A DNA stretch of 55,166 bases from NCBI GenBank assembly GCA_002070215.1, contig MWCV01000016.1, positions 1 to 55,166 of the forward strand, read 5' to 3'. The notes beneath the pieces were generated by a model, which searched no databases, was not told where the DNA came from, and saw only the letters and a list, made by a program, of their open reading frames with translations. Position numbers and translations under genes: made by a program. Shown in pieces: positions 1 through 9,100 of this stretch. Every line of letters begins with the position of its first letter. The first letter of the stretch is position 1. The DNA comes from Chloroflexi bacterium ADurb.Bin180 (GTDB lineage Bacteria > Chloroflexota > Anaerolineae > UBA2200).

Positions 1-147
1 AACCTGCAGGAACGATCCTGAAAATACGCGCTCCCGCTCTTCGTCCTGCATTTCAGCGAACAACGGCAATTGGGCAATTTCTGGTTTTTCACCGGCGCGC
101 ACGGAACAGGTATCTCCTCATTGATCGCGCAATCTCTACAGGCACAC

Positions 148-161
148 TTGATGTACATCAA
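148..161 (+). promoter_or_regulatory. FNR-type box 1
   Basis: TTGATGTACATCAA is a perfect match to the TTGAT-N4-ATCAA palindrome bound by FNR/DNR/NnrR-type regulators. It lies about 160 bases upstream of the NarK-like start. A shorter TTGATCGATCAA palindrome follows about ten bases later. Regulation by low oxygen or nitrogen oxides is inferred from the motif and from the transporter downstream. Confidence 0.65.
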
Positions 162-240
162 TCATAACCTTGATCGATCAACTGCCCAGAATATGGCTAG
201 ATCAAGCCATTTTCACTTTGATCACTGCACGTCGCGTTCT

Positions 241-254
241 TTGATCTGGATCAA
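241..254 (+). promoter_or_regulatory. FNR-type box 2
   Basis: TTGATCTGGATCAA is a second perfect TTGAT-N4-ATCAA palindrome, centred about 72 bases before the ATG at 319. If the transcript starts near 289, this is the class II activator position around -41. Two perfect sites in 110 bases is far above chance. Confidence 0.7.
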
Positions 255-318
255 CCAGGCCACCAGCCTCTTGTCCATGGTCGCGCTCAACAGAGCAAAA
301 GGAAGACGGGAGTCTATC

Positions 319-1491
319 ATGCCAGTACGGGACGCGGTGAGCGCGGGGCAGCAGAACAGGGCACTGGGGCTGAGTACCTTTGCGTTCACGATCTGCTTTG
401 CAGTGTGGACGTTGTTTGCGATCACCGGGATAGCCATCAAGGACGATCTTGGGCTGAACGATACGCAATTCGGATTGCTGGTCGGCACGCCGATCTTGAC
501 CGGATCGCTAGTGCGCCTGTTTCTGGGTGTCTGGACCGACCAATATGGCGGCCGCATCGTCTTTCCGTTGACGATGCTGGCATCGGCACTTTCGACCTTT
601 CTGCTCTCTTATGCCGACAGTTACATCCTGATGTTGATCGCGGCCCTTGGTCTGGGGCTGGCGGGCGGCGGCTTTGCCGTGGGCGTTGCCTATGTCTCCA
701 AATGGTACCCACAAGAAAAGCAGGGCTCCGCACTCGGCTTTTTCGGCATGGGTAATGTCGGTGCAGCCGTTACCAAATTCGTCGCGCCCTGGATCATGGT
801 TGCGGCAGGATGGCAGGTCGTCGCACAGATCTGGGCAGCGGTTCTCGCTGTCACCTCACTCGTCTTTTTCTTGTTTGCCAAGGACGATCCAGAGCTAACT
901 GCAAGAAAGAAGAGCGGAGCAAAGCCGCGCGGCTTGAAGGAGCAACTGGAGCCGCTCAGGAACGAACAGGTTTGGCGCTTTTCACTCTACTATTTCTTCG
1001 TTTTCGGGGCCTTTGTAGCGCTGGCACTGTGGTTGCCGAAATATCTGATCGGCGTTTACGGCGTGGACGTGAAAGTCGCAGGCATGTTGGCGGCAACCTT
1101 CAGTCTCTCCGCCAGCCTGTTTCGCGCTTATGGCGGAATCCTCTCCGACAAATATGGCGCGCGCAAGATCATGTACGCCACCTTCGGCGTTTCGATGCTG
1201 TGCCTGTTCATGCTCTCATACCCGGCAACCGATTACACGATCCATGGGATCAAGGGGGACATCAACCTATCAACCTCGATGAGCCTGGTGCCGTTTGTCT
1301 TGACGATCTTCGTGCTCGGCTTCTTCATGTCGCTGGGCAAGGCAGCGGTCTACAAGCACATTCCGGTCTATTATCCTGAGAATGTTGGCTCGGTAGGCGG
1401 TTTGGTCGGTCTGGCCAGTCTCACCCTTGGCAGGTACGGGACCCGCCGTTTGCCATCGCTGGCCAACGTGGTCCGATACCTTCAGCCGTGA
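319..1491 (+). CDS. NarK-type nitrate/nitrite MFS transporter, C-terminus replaced
   Basis: Inner-membrane major-facilitator protein of the nitrate/nitrite porter family, expected to move nitrate in or nitrite out. The start at 319 (MPVRDAV) is preceded by a GGAAG purine run; an in-frame extension back to 70 looks non-coding. Family marks are the Gly/Asn-rich segment GFFGMGNVGAAVTKF and the late motif YYPENVGSVGGLVGL. NarK proteins normally continue past that motif with another Gly-rich helix. Here the frame runs into unrelated residues (ASLTLGRYGTRR) and stops, so about the last one or two helices are missing. The break coincides with the end of a T-box on the opposite strand. GC and codon style differ from the rest of the window and look proteobacterial. 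FNR-type boxes upstream fit anaerobic control. Confidence 0.8.
   Translation: MPVRDAVSAGQQNRALGLSTFAFTICFAVWTLFAITGIAIKDDLGLNDTQFGLLVGTPILTGSLVRLFLGVWTDQYGGRIVFPLTMLASALSTFLLSYADSYILMLIAALGLGLAGGGFAVGVAYVSKWYPQEKQGSALGFFGMGNVGAAVTKFVAPWIMVAAGWQVVAQIWAAVLAVTSLVFFLFAKDDPELTARKKSGAKPRGLKEQLEPLRNEQVWRFSLYYFFVFGAFVALALWLPKYLIGVYGVDVKVAGMLAATFSLSASLFRAYGGILSDKYGARKIMYATFGVSMLCLFMLSYPATDYTIHGIKGDINLSTSMSLVPFVLTIFVLGFFMSLGKAAVYKHIPVYYPENVGSVGGLVGLASLTLGRYGTRRLPSLANVVRYLQP
1414..1426. other. Junction between two unrelated sequences
   Basis: NarK homology on the plus strand ends at about codon 365 (near 1413), while the minus-strand T-box remains recognisable down to about 1425, inside what should be its terminator hairpin. 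Base composition changes at the same place. The join is either an assembly chimera or a recombination point. No direct repeat or transposon end is visible at it. Confidence 0.7.
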
Positions 1492-1648
1492 TAACGGTGG
1501 CGACTCCGGCGCGGGTTACTCAGCTCGCGGCCTTTGGCCCTGCAACTCCCAGGTCCATTCGGCGTCCGCACCAGTACCCGGTTCGCACCTGGCCCGGGCT
1601 CTCTGCACTGGCTGTCGCACGCCTACTAGCCCTGTTCGCAGTCTTTCG
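1425..1648 (-). promoter_or_regulatory. T-box riboswitch, tryptophan specifier, truncated 3' end
   Basis: Read on the minus strand, this leader has T-box parts in order. The Stem I lower helix (CAGG with CCTG) opens into a loop holding AGTA on one side and GAATGGA on the other. Upper helices follow: GGCGT/ACGCC, CCAGT/ACTGG and CCCGG/CCGGG. The AG-bulge element GCAGAGAGC and the distal loop GGTGCGAACC are present. Further on come CCGTTATC and an antiterminator-like TGGCAAACGGCGGGT, where TGGC can pair with the GCCA end of tRNA-Trp. In the specifier loop the codon after GAA is TGG, i.e. tryptophan. In this family uncharged tRNA raises expression of trpS, trp biosynthesis genes or transporters. 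The expected downstream half of the terminator and the target gene are absent because the sequence switches to the NarK fragment. Confidence 0.85.
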
Positions 1649-1654
1649 GACGAG

Positions 1655-1683
1655 ATACTAGCACACTTGGCGTTTCCTGTCAA
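1655..1683 (-). promoter_or_regulatory. Sigma-70 promoter for the T-box transcript
   Basis: On the minus strand TTGACA (1678-1683) and TAGTAT (1655-1660) are separated by 17 bases, close to the sigma-70 consensus. Transcription would begin near 1648, just before Stem I of the T-box. The promoter sits right after the stop of the DUF6584 gene, so the lost T-box gene had its own transcript. Confidence 0.75.
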
Positions 1684-1690
1684 ACCCACG

Positions 1691-2230
1691 TCAGCGCGCC
1701 CGCTGAATCAGGCTGACCACCGCCAGCAAGCCAATCGCTGCCAGCACCACCAGCCCGATCAGGAAAGCAGCAAAGAGAACGGCGACCACCCGGTCGGCTG
1801 TGGTCAGCCTGCGTGCCGGCTTCCATCTCTCTCGTCCCCGGCGGCGCAGGTCTGGATAGTAGCCATGCTGCTCCACAGAGTGCCGCTGCAGCCCCTCCAG
1901 AATCTCCCTGGAGTGGGTCGGCAGAACCGCCGGATCTCCGCGGAACTTGATCGCCAGCAGCATCTGCAGCGCGTCGCGGCCGCACGATTCCTCAAAGGTG
2001 CGGCAGGCCTGGAGCATGCCGGGCGTCTTTTCCGGCTCCAGATACCAGTAACGCCCGGCCATGCGCGGGTAATGGAGCTCTGCGTAGACCTCAGCCAGCC
2101 GGGCCCTCAGAGTCAGGTCGTCGGGATACCGTGCGACCAACCCGTGCAGCCGGTCGCGGGCCTTGCCGAGATCGCCTCTCTGGATGTCGTCCTGGACGCG
2201 GCTCAGCGCCCGCGGCCCGTGGTCCTCCAT
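1691..2230 (-). CDS. DUF6584 family protein with C-terminal membrane helix
   Basis: A 179-residue protein of unknown function. The N-terminal half resembles a short TPR-like helical repeat (RARDRLHG, PDDLTLRARLAEVY). It is followed by the motif AGRYWYLEPEKTPGMLQAC and the segment LLAIKFRGDP, a pattern I associate with DUF6584. Residues near 145-175 form one hydrophobic helix, so it is probably anchored in the membrane. The ATG at 2230 is preferred over an upstream start because it falls three bases after the pckA stop. It is the last gene of the xdhC-MFS-pckA unit. No catalytic motif is visible. Confidence 0.7.
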   Translation of the reverse strand: MEDHGPRALSRVQDDIQRGDLGKARDRLHGLVARYPDDLTLRARLAEVYAELHYPRMAGRYWYLEPEKTPGMLQACRTFEESCGRDALQMLLAIKFRGDPAVLPTHSREILEGLQRHSVEQHGYYPDLRRRGRERWKPARRLTTADRVVAVLFAAFLIGLVVLAAIGLLAVVSLIQRAR

Positions 2231-2232
2231 GC

Positions 2233-3873
2233 CTAGCGCCCGGGGCACTCTGCCGCAATCGCTGCCGCGATGCCCTTCTTGCCATAGGTTTTGTCAAAGG
2301 CCCGGGCAAAGTCAGCCGCCAGCTTGTGCGCCTGCCGCTGGAAGGCCTCCTGGTCGGACCAGTTCAGGCTCGGCTTGAGCAGCGACGGGTCGACGTCCGG
2401 GCAGCTTCGCGGCACCCAAACGTGAAAGAGCGGGTCGAGGTCATATTCCACCTGCCGCATCTGTCCACTCAGAGCGGCGTTCACCAGCGCTCGCGTGACA
2501 TCAATGTCGATGCGGTGCCCGACCCCAAAGACCCCTCCGGTCCAGCCGGTGTTGATGAGGTAGACCTCTGTCTTGTGCTCGCGCATCTTGTCTCCGAGCA
2601 TGTTGGCGTACACATCGGGGTTGCGCGGCATAAACGGCGAGCCAAAGAACCGCGAGAAGGTGCTCTCCGGGTCGATAATCCCCGTCTCGGTGCCGGCCAG
2701 CTTGCTGGTGTAGCCCATCAGGAACCACAGCATGGCCTGCTCCGGGCTCAGCCTGGCCACTGGTGGCAGTACGCCATTGGCATCGGCCGTGAGAAAGAGG
2801 ATCGTGCGCGGGTGTCCGCCTACTGGCGGCTCCTTCACATTGTCCAGAAAACTGAGCGGGAAGGAGGCACGCGAGTTGGGGGTCAGACGCGCGTCGTCCA
2901 CATCAAAAAGACCGTTGGGATAGATCATAGCGTTCTCTACGATGGCACCGTGCTCCAGATACGGCGCCTCGTGGAACACGGCATTCCAGATCTGCGGCTC
3001 CTTGCTCTGCCTCAAGTTGATCAGCTTGGCGTAGCAGCCGTACTCAAAGTTGGCCACGCCCTCGTCGCTCCAGGAGTGCTCGTCGTCGCCGAGCAGCTTT
3101 CTCCTGGGATCCGCGGACAGGGTCGTCTTGCCTGTGCCAGACAGCCCCAGCAGCAGCGCGATGTCGCCCTGTGCCCCCTCGTTGGCCGAGCAGTGCAAGG
3201 GCAGGACGCCGACGCTGGGCAGAACATAGTTCATCACGCTGAACATCATTTTCTTAACTGACCCACCGTAGGCCGATCCGTAGATGATGCCCATACGGCG
3301 GTCCATATCCATCGCCACCGCCATGTTCGAGGTCTTGGCTCCCACGCGTCGCAGCCGACCTTCGTAGCGCGCCCGGTCCAGCTTGTCGTAGGGCGCCGCC
3401 ACCAGCGTGAATCCTCTTTGCGCCAGAACGCTATCCTGAATGTTCGGCGGTACCGGCCGAAACATATTGTCGCAAAAGAGCGCAGTCAACGCGCGGTCTG
3501 AGATCACCCGTACCGGCATGGCGTATTTGGGGTCCGCCACGAGTACTCGGTCGGTCACCCAGAGGGTGGCCTTGGTGGCCAGAGCCTGCAGCGCGTCCTC
3601 AAGCAGCATCTCAAAGGTGTCCGGCGCCATCGGGATGTTGTTGGGCGAGTCCCAGTCGATTTCGCCCTCGCTCTCCGGCCGCCTGACCGTGTAGGTATCC
3701 ATTGGGCTGCGCCCGCTGGACTCGGGGGGAGTCCAGGTGGCCAGGCAGCCGTTGGCGGCTACCATGGCTTCTCTGCGCTGTACCACAGCAGCAATAAGCT
3801 CACGCCGTGGCGAATTGAGCAGCACCTCTTTGTGTTGACGCAGCATCGCGTTCACCCGGTCTTGCAGATTCAT
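2233..3873 (-). CDS. pckA: Phosphoenolpyruvate carboxykinase (ATP)
   Basis: Cytosolic enzyme converting oxaloacetate and ATP to phosphoenolpyruvate, ADP and CO2, the entry step to gluconeogenesis. The 546-residue length fits the ATP-dependent family. Visible motifs are the P-loop GLSGTGKTTLS (243-253), the metal-binding LGDDEH (261-266), the HCSAN segment (227-231), YAKLINL, and MGYTSKLAGTETG in the C-terminal lobe. GRSPMD near 54-59 corresponds to the family's substrate-binding GRSPKD. The start overlaps the preceding MFS stop by four bases (ATGA), indicating translational coupling. A membrane transporter and XdhC upstream in the same unit are an unusual combination and do not by themselves explain a pathway. 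Confidence 0.95.
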   Translation of the reverse strand: MNLQDRVNAMLRQHKEVLLNSPRRELIAAVVQRREAMVAANGCLATWTPPESSGRSPMDTYTVRRPESEGEIDWDSPNNIPMAPDTFEMLLEDALQALATKATLWVTDRVLVADPKYAMPVRVISDRALTALFCDNMFRPVPPNIQDSVLAQRGFTLVAAPYDKLDRARYEGRLRRVGAKTSNMAVAMDMDRRMGIIYGSAYGGSVKKMMFSVMNYVLPSVGVLPLHCSANEGAQGDIALLLGLSGTGKTTLSADPRRKLLGDDEHSWSDEGVANFEYGCYAKLINLRQSKEPQIWNAVFHEAPYLEHGAIVENAMIYPNGLFDVDDARLTPNSRASFPLSFLDNVKEPPVGGHPRTILFLTADANGVLPPVARLSPEQAMLWFLMGYTSKLAGTETGIIDPESTFSRFFGSPFMPRNPDVYANMLGDKMREHKTEVYLINTGWTGGVFGVGHRIDIDVTRALVNAALSGQMRQVEYDLDPLFHVWVPRSCPDVDPSLLKPSLNWSDQEAFQRQAHKLAADFARAFDKTYGKKGIAAAIAAECPGR

Positions 3874-5189
3874 GATCCGTTCTCCTCCAGATTGTGAGTC
3901 AATGCCGCGCTCCTAACCGAGCCGCGCGGGTCAGAAAGACCAAACACGGTGATCACGGCGACCACCGACATGGCGGCGCTCAATAGGAACACCGCCTCCA
4001 GCCCCCAGCGCTCCACGATCCAGCCTCCCAGAACCAGCAGCAGGCTGACCACACCGAGGGCCGAGTTGAGCAGGCCCAGGTAGGCGCTGCGCTGCTCGGG
4101 CGGCGCCAGCTCCAGGCCCATCGCCAGACTGGCAATGTCGCTGCCGCTGGATGCGGCGCCCATCAGAACAAAGACCACGGTATAAGCCAGGTACGAAGCG
4201 CGCGGTCCGAACACCAGTGGCAGCACGGAAAGCACCAGAAAGCCGGCACTCACCAGCCGGAGCAGCAGCAGGTTGCCCTTGCGGTCGCTCAGCCTGCCCC
4301 ACACCAGCGTTGAGACCACCATAGCCGCGGTCAGTGCACCCGAGTACGTTCCGGCCATGTCGTCCGGTGCACCCAGGCGCTCTTTCGCGTAGAGTCCAAA
4401 GAAGGGCAGAGCGACGTTTGCCGCCAGCAGCGCAATGCGCGCCAGCACAAACAACCGAAAGCTTCGATCCAACAGCGGTGCCCGCCAGTCAACAGGCGCA
4501 CACTGCGCTCCGGTGGACGCCGCGGCGCTGCGCTCCGGAGGCGGCTCGTCGATCTTGCCGAACGCGTAATAGCCCGCCGCCGCTGCTACTCCGGCCAGCG
4601 CCAACAGCAGGCCATAGTTGTGGGGGAATTCTGGGCCGGTCGCCTCGTTCAACGTCACACCCACCAGGACCGAGGCGCCGATGGCCAGGATACCGCCAGT
4701 GAAATCGCGCCAGCCAAAGAACTGCCCTCGCTGATTGGCCGGAATTGCCCGGGCGATCACGTCGAACCACGACAGCCCGGACACGCCCGAGCCAAAACAA
4801 AAGAGGGTGTAGAGCACGATGAACGACCACAGAGTAAGAGTGGGGTTCGTCGCACCGGCGACCAGTGTGATGATCACCATGATGATCCACAGCACCACCC
4901 GTATCGCTGATACGGCCCGAAAGAGCGGCAGCTTTTGCGGCAGCGAGTGCACGGACCGCGCCATGAGCAACTGTGGCAAGAACCACCCGCCGGCGGTGAT
5001 GGGCAGAAGCAGTCCCACCGCAACGGCCGAACCCCCGAGCTGCGCCACGAACCAGGGCAGGACCAGCGACGGGCCGGCCAGGGTATCGAGAACGCGCATC
5101 AGTGTGCCGTTCAGGATGCCCAGAACCACGTTTCTCTGCACTTGAGCAGTCGTTCGCGACGCCTTCTGGATTGCCTGCTCACTCTGCAC
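3870..5189 (-). CDS. MFS transporter, 12-helix type
   Basis: Integral membrane transporter of about 439 residues with two six-helix halves and a cytoplasmic loop near residues 195-215 (DEPPPERSAAAS). The helix 2-3 loop of the second half holds WGRLSDRKGN, a standard MFS A-like motif. Substrate is not deducible. The GTG at 5189 follows AGGAAGG and overlaps the xdhC stop slightly; an ATG at 5237 in the same frame would add 16 residues and overlap xdhC by about 60 bases. The gene is co-directional with xdhC and pckA and coupled to pckA by a 4-base overlap. Confidence 0.85.
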   Translation of the reverse strand: MQSEQAIQKASRTTAQVQRNVVLGILNGTLMRVLDTLAGPSLVLPWFVAQLGGSAVAVGLLLPITAGGWFLPQLLMARSVHSLPQKLPLFRAVSAIRVVLWIIMVIITLVAGATNPTLTLWSFIVLYTLFCFGSGVSGLSWFDVIARAIPANQRGQFFGWRDFTGGILAIGASVLVGVTLNEATGPEFPHNYGLLLALAGVAAAAGYYAFGKIDEPPPERSAAASTGAQCAPVDWRAPLLDRSFRLFVLARIALLAANVALPFFGLYAKERLGAPDDMAGTYSGALTAAMVVSTLVWGRLSDRKGNLLLLRLVSAGFLVLSVLPLVFGPRASYLAYTVVFVLMGAASSGSDIASLAMGLELAPPEQRSAYLGLLNSALGVVSLLLVLGGWIVERWGLEAVFLLSAAMSVVAVITVFGLSDPRGSVRSAALTHNLEENGS

Positions 5190-6006
5190 TGGCGGCCGGA
5201 TTGTCCTTCCTGCACATGGGTTCGCCCGTTCCCCCATGCTGCACAGCGATGATCTCGGCCAGAATGCTCAGCGCGATCTCGGCTGGCGTCTGGCCGCCAG
5301 TGCGCAGTCCAATCGGCGCATAGACCCGGGCCAGGCTGGCCTGGGAGACGCCTCTGGCCAGCAAACTGTCAAAGACCGTGCGCACCTTGCGCTTGCTGCC
5401 AATCATGCCAATGTACGCTGCGGGGCAGTCAACAAACTCGTGCAACACCAGCTCATCGAACTCGTGGCCACGCGTGGCGATGACGATGTAGGTCCGCGGC
5501 CCTGGCTCGACTCTCCGCCTCAGTTCCTCGTAGGGGCCGACGATGAGCTGGTCGGCACCCGGAAAGCGTTCTGCATTGGCGAATTCGGCCCGGTCGTCGG
5601 CCACCACTACGCGAAAGCCGAGCTGCTGACCGAACAGCGCCATAGGTTGCCCCACGTGCCCCGCCCCGGCGATGAGCAGCGTCGGCTTGGGCCGCAGCAC
5701 CTCAATGAACACGCGAGCGTCGCCGCCGCATACCCCGAGGTCAGTGCTCGACGTGCCTTCCAGAGAGTAGTAGCTGCTGCGCGACGTGCCCTCGGTCAGG
5801 GCCTGCCTCGCTTCTAGCAGCGCTGCTGCCTCCATCGGGCCGCCGCCGATGGTTCCCACCGTGGACCCATCAGCACGGAGCAGCATCTTGGTGCCCACCT
5901 CGCGCGGCGTAGAGCCGCGCACTTCAATGAGCGTCAGCAGGCAGCCCGGCTCTCCGGAGCGGATCGCTGCCAGCACTGCTTCATAGACCAGTTCCTTCTC
6001 GTCCAC
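5179..6006 (-). CDS. xdhC: XdhC/CoxI family molybdoenzyme maturation factor
   Basis: XdhC proteins bind molybdenum cofactor, help its sulfuration, and hand it to xanthine-dehydrogenase or CO-dehydrogenase type enzymes in the cytoplasm. This 275-residue protein has the N-terminal XdhC domain (RGSTPREVGTKML at 30-42, GTIGGGPMEAAAL at 51-63, GVCGGDARVF at 91-100). The C-terminal Rossmann part follows, with LLIAGAGHVGQP (110-121) and the segment IGMIGSKRKV. The GTG start at 6006 has GGGAGG at the right distance. No molybdopterin hydroxylase subunits are in the window, so its client lies elsewhere. First gene of the minus-strand unit. Confidence 0.92.
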   Translation of the reverse strand: MDEKELVYEAVLAAIRSGEPGCLLTLIEVRGSTPREVGTKMLLRADGSTVGTIGGGPMEAAALLEARQALTEGTSRSSYYSLEGTSSTDLGVCGGDARVFIEVLRPKPTLLIAGAGHVGQPMALFGQQLGFRVVVADDRAEFANAERFPGADQLIVGPYEELRRRVEPGPRTYIVIATRGHEFDELVLHEFVDCPAAYIGMIGSKRKVRTVFDSLLARGVSQASLARVYAPIGLRTGGQTPAEIALSILAEIIAVQHGGTGEPMCRKDNPAASAE

Positions 6007-6025
6007 GGTCGCCTCCCAGCCCGAA

Positions 6026-6060
6026 ACAAGCGGGACGGGTTGAATCCCGTCTCCGCTTGT
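6026..6060 (-). promoter_or_regulatory. Stem-loop in the xdhC leader
   Basis: ACAAGCGG...CCGCTTGT enclosing GACGGG/CCCGTC gives a stem of about 14 pairs with a one-base bulge and a short loop. Just upstream on the minus strand is a perfect TATAAT (6063-6068) with no good -35, so the hairpin would sit at the very start of the xdhC transcript. It could also serve as a terminator for the preceding 6106-9843 gene, although no U-run follows. Confidence 0.4.
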
Positions 6061-6105
6061 CGATTATACACCAGAAAGCCGGTATTGCCAGATTGCGTCC
6101 GGCGG

Positions 6106-9100
6106 CTACTGCCCCGACCAGCGGTGATACCAGATGTTCAGCAGTTGCGCAAACTCACCACTGGCCTTCTGGTGCCCGGCCGCAGTGGGGTGGCTGTCAC
6201 CCGAAGAGGAGCCGTAAGCGCAGGAGTTGCTGGCCACCGTCTGAATATGCTCGATGGCTCCGTTCCGCCAGCGATGGTGGTTTCCGGTCGCCCAGCCCAG
6301 GTCGTTCGTATTCGTGTTCCCGCCATTCGACGTCAGAACCGAGTAATAGTCAAAGACCACGACATTGTTGTAGGCATAACCGCTCAGCCAGTCGTTGACC
6401 AGCCAGTTGTTGAAGGCACGGGCGTTGGCCGCTGCTGCAGCTGAAGTGCTGGCCTGGGTCAGGGGCGGCGCAGTGATGACCACGAACAGCTTGTCCTGCC
6501 GCGTGGCAAAGTAGCCCAGGATGTCATTGTAGATGCCCTTGGCGTTCGCCACGGTCAGGCTGGAGCCGACATACTGACCGCGCAGCGGGTTGTCGCCCAC
6601 CGTGGGCGGATCGTTGGGATTTCCGCCGATATCCGAGTTGGGGAAACAGGACTTGAACATGATGATCTGGTTCTGCCCGCCCGGATCTGTCGCCAGGCGA
6701 GAATAGCTGGCGTGCTGCGCGGATTCGGCGTAGAGGGCCGCGGTGTACGTGTTCCGGTTGGGACCCACAAACCAGGTCCACCAGTGTCCGATGTCGGTGA
6801 GGTTGCCGATGCCGTCTGGCCCCCAGCCATAGTTGGTGTCGCTCACAAAATAGTTGTTGTCTCTGAGGGTGATGCCCAGCCGGCCGCTGTCGTCCAACCA
6901 GCCCGAACCGGTCGAGTGATGGATAAAGATGAGCTTGACTGTCTGCGCGGGTGGATTCGGGTTCAGCGAGCCAGCCGCTGTCGGCGTAGGAGTGCGGGTC
7001 CGCGTGGCGGTGGCTGTCGCTGTTGCCGTTCTGGTCTGGGTAGCCGTTGGCACCAGGGTTGGGGTCGCCGTGGCTGTGGCTGTGCGCGTCGCAGTACGGG
7101 TCGGGGTTGGCCCGCCAGCACCGCTGCGGTAGCAGACAATGAGCCTGGGGCGCAGCGCGCTCGTGCCGTACTCGCTGCTGGCGAACTGGAAGCTGGCCGC
7201 TTCTGTGGCCGAGGCGCCGCGGAGCAGCATGCCCCGGTTGGCCAGGGCACCGCTCACCCACTCTGCCACCAGCGAGGTCACATCAAAGGCGTACCAGCGC
7301 GGCGCGCTGTTGGTCGTGATTCCGCTTTCGCGAACCAGCCTGCGATCGGTAGCGCCGTTGCAGCCTGGCGCCCCCCACGGGTTCCCTGTCGCGGCATTGG
7401 TCCACGTCTCCTGGCACAGGTCCGCTTCCCGCAGCACAGCAAAGAGGTCCAGTCCCATGTTCTCGGCAGACCAGCCTGCGGCATAGAGTTCGAGCTGAGC
7501 CGACAGGACCGTGGCGTCGAAAGGCACCTGACTGAGATCAAAGCTGAAGTGGGAAGCATACTGCTGGCGGTAGCCCACCTTGAGCAGTGTGGCTGTGCAC
7601 TGGCTGGTCTCCCCGCCATAGGCGTACAAGTATGTGTCCGCCGCACCGGCATAGCCGCCATTTCCCGCCTGCAGCACCGTAGTGATCGGTTGGCCACCAC
7701 CACCGACAGTGGCTGTTGGCGTGAACGTCGGCGTGCTGACCTGGTCGGTGGTGGCAGTGGCGGTTGGCGTCCTGCTTGCCATTGGCGGAGCAGTCGAGGT
7801 CAGCGTCGCCGTTCGGGTTGCCGTGGGCGACCCGGCCGCTCCGCCGCGATAGGTGATCACCAGTCTTGGCCTGCTGCCTGAGTTTGCATACTCGGCGCTG
7901 GCCAGGTAGAAAGTCGCTGCGGAAGCGGCGTCCCTGGCTTGCAGCAGGATACCCTCATTGGGTATGACATTGCTGACCCAGTCCTGCACCAGCGCGGTAA
8001 GGTTCAGACGATAGGTCTTGCCGACCCCGCTGGTGCTCACTGAGCCATCGGCCGTCTGGCGCCTGTCCAGCGCGCCCTTGCCGCCCGGCACCTGCCAGGG
8101 TCCGCTCGCACCGCTGCTTGTCCAGTTTGCCGCGCAGATGTTCACATCGCGCAACACCGCGTAGGCGTCGAATGTAAGGTCGCTGCCGGACCAACCTGCT
8201 GCGTAAAGATAGAGATCAGCCTGGGTCACCGTCGAACCGCTGGGAATCGCGGACAGGTCAAAACGCACCAGTCCGACCTGCTGTCCTTTGTAGCCGACCT
8301 TGAGCAGCCCATCGAGACAATAGTTCTGGCCGTTATCGTACACATGTAGCCAGGTGTCCTCGCTGCCGACGTAGCCGTTCAGGCCCTGCCGGAGCTCGAC
8401 GGTCTGCTCCTGCCCGCCGCCAGCCGTGGTCGGACTGGCGGTTGGCGTGGCCGTCAGGGTGGCCAGCGCAGTCTGGCTCGCCGTGGCGGTCTGGGTTCTC
8501 GTCGCCGTCGGCGTGCCAGTGCGGCTGGGTGTAGCTGTCAGAGTGGCTGTCCGCGTCGGCTGGGGCGTCCCCGATTCGCTGTAGCACAGTTGCAGCCTGG
8601 GCCGCTGAGCAACTGTCCCGTATTCGCTGCTGCGGTAGGTGGCCGACCCTGTGGCCGCCGGATCATCCAGCAGCAATCCATAGTTGGGCCAGGTGCCTGC
8701 GACCCAGCCGCGCACGAGCTCCGTCACGTCCACCTGGCGCCACCCGGTCGCTGTGGAGAACGAGCCCAGTACCGCGGGCTCGTAACCGCCATAGTTGTTC
8801 CAGGTGACCGACGTCTCGGCCCAGTTGGCGCTGCTGCGGTACAGATTCACCGTGTGGCCTGCGTCACCGGAGTAGAGGTAAATGGAGAAAGTGGCCGAAA
8901 CCACCGCCGCACCGGCTGGCACTGTGGACAGGTCAAACCGAATCAGGGTGCGCTTGCGCCCTTCGCCCACCATGCCGGTGTACAAAGTGTCCGAATTGCC
9001 GGTATAGTCCGGTGAGGACTGCCAGACGTAGGCGTCGTTGACCGTGCCGGAGGTGCCGCGCTGAGCCAGCCACAGGGTGCACTCGCCTGTCCCTGTGGTG

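Noticed and set aside
70-318. N-terminal extension of the NarK-like frame back to 70
   Set aside because: It would cover both FNR boxes, and its residues do not resemble any NarK N-terminus.
2131-3261. 376-codon plus-strand frame across pckA
   Set aside because: Antisense shadow of an unmistakable PEP carboxykinase.
6960-7130. Short-period repeats (GTGGCGGTGGCTGTC-like) that could be mistaken for a CRISPR or satellite
   Set aside because: They encode the Thr/Pro/Ala linker of the surface protein; similar linkers recur near 7740, 8480 and 9120. No spacer-repeat structure.
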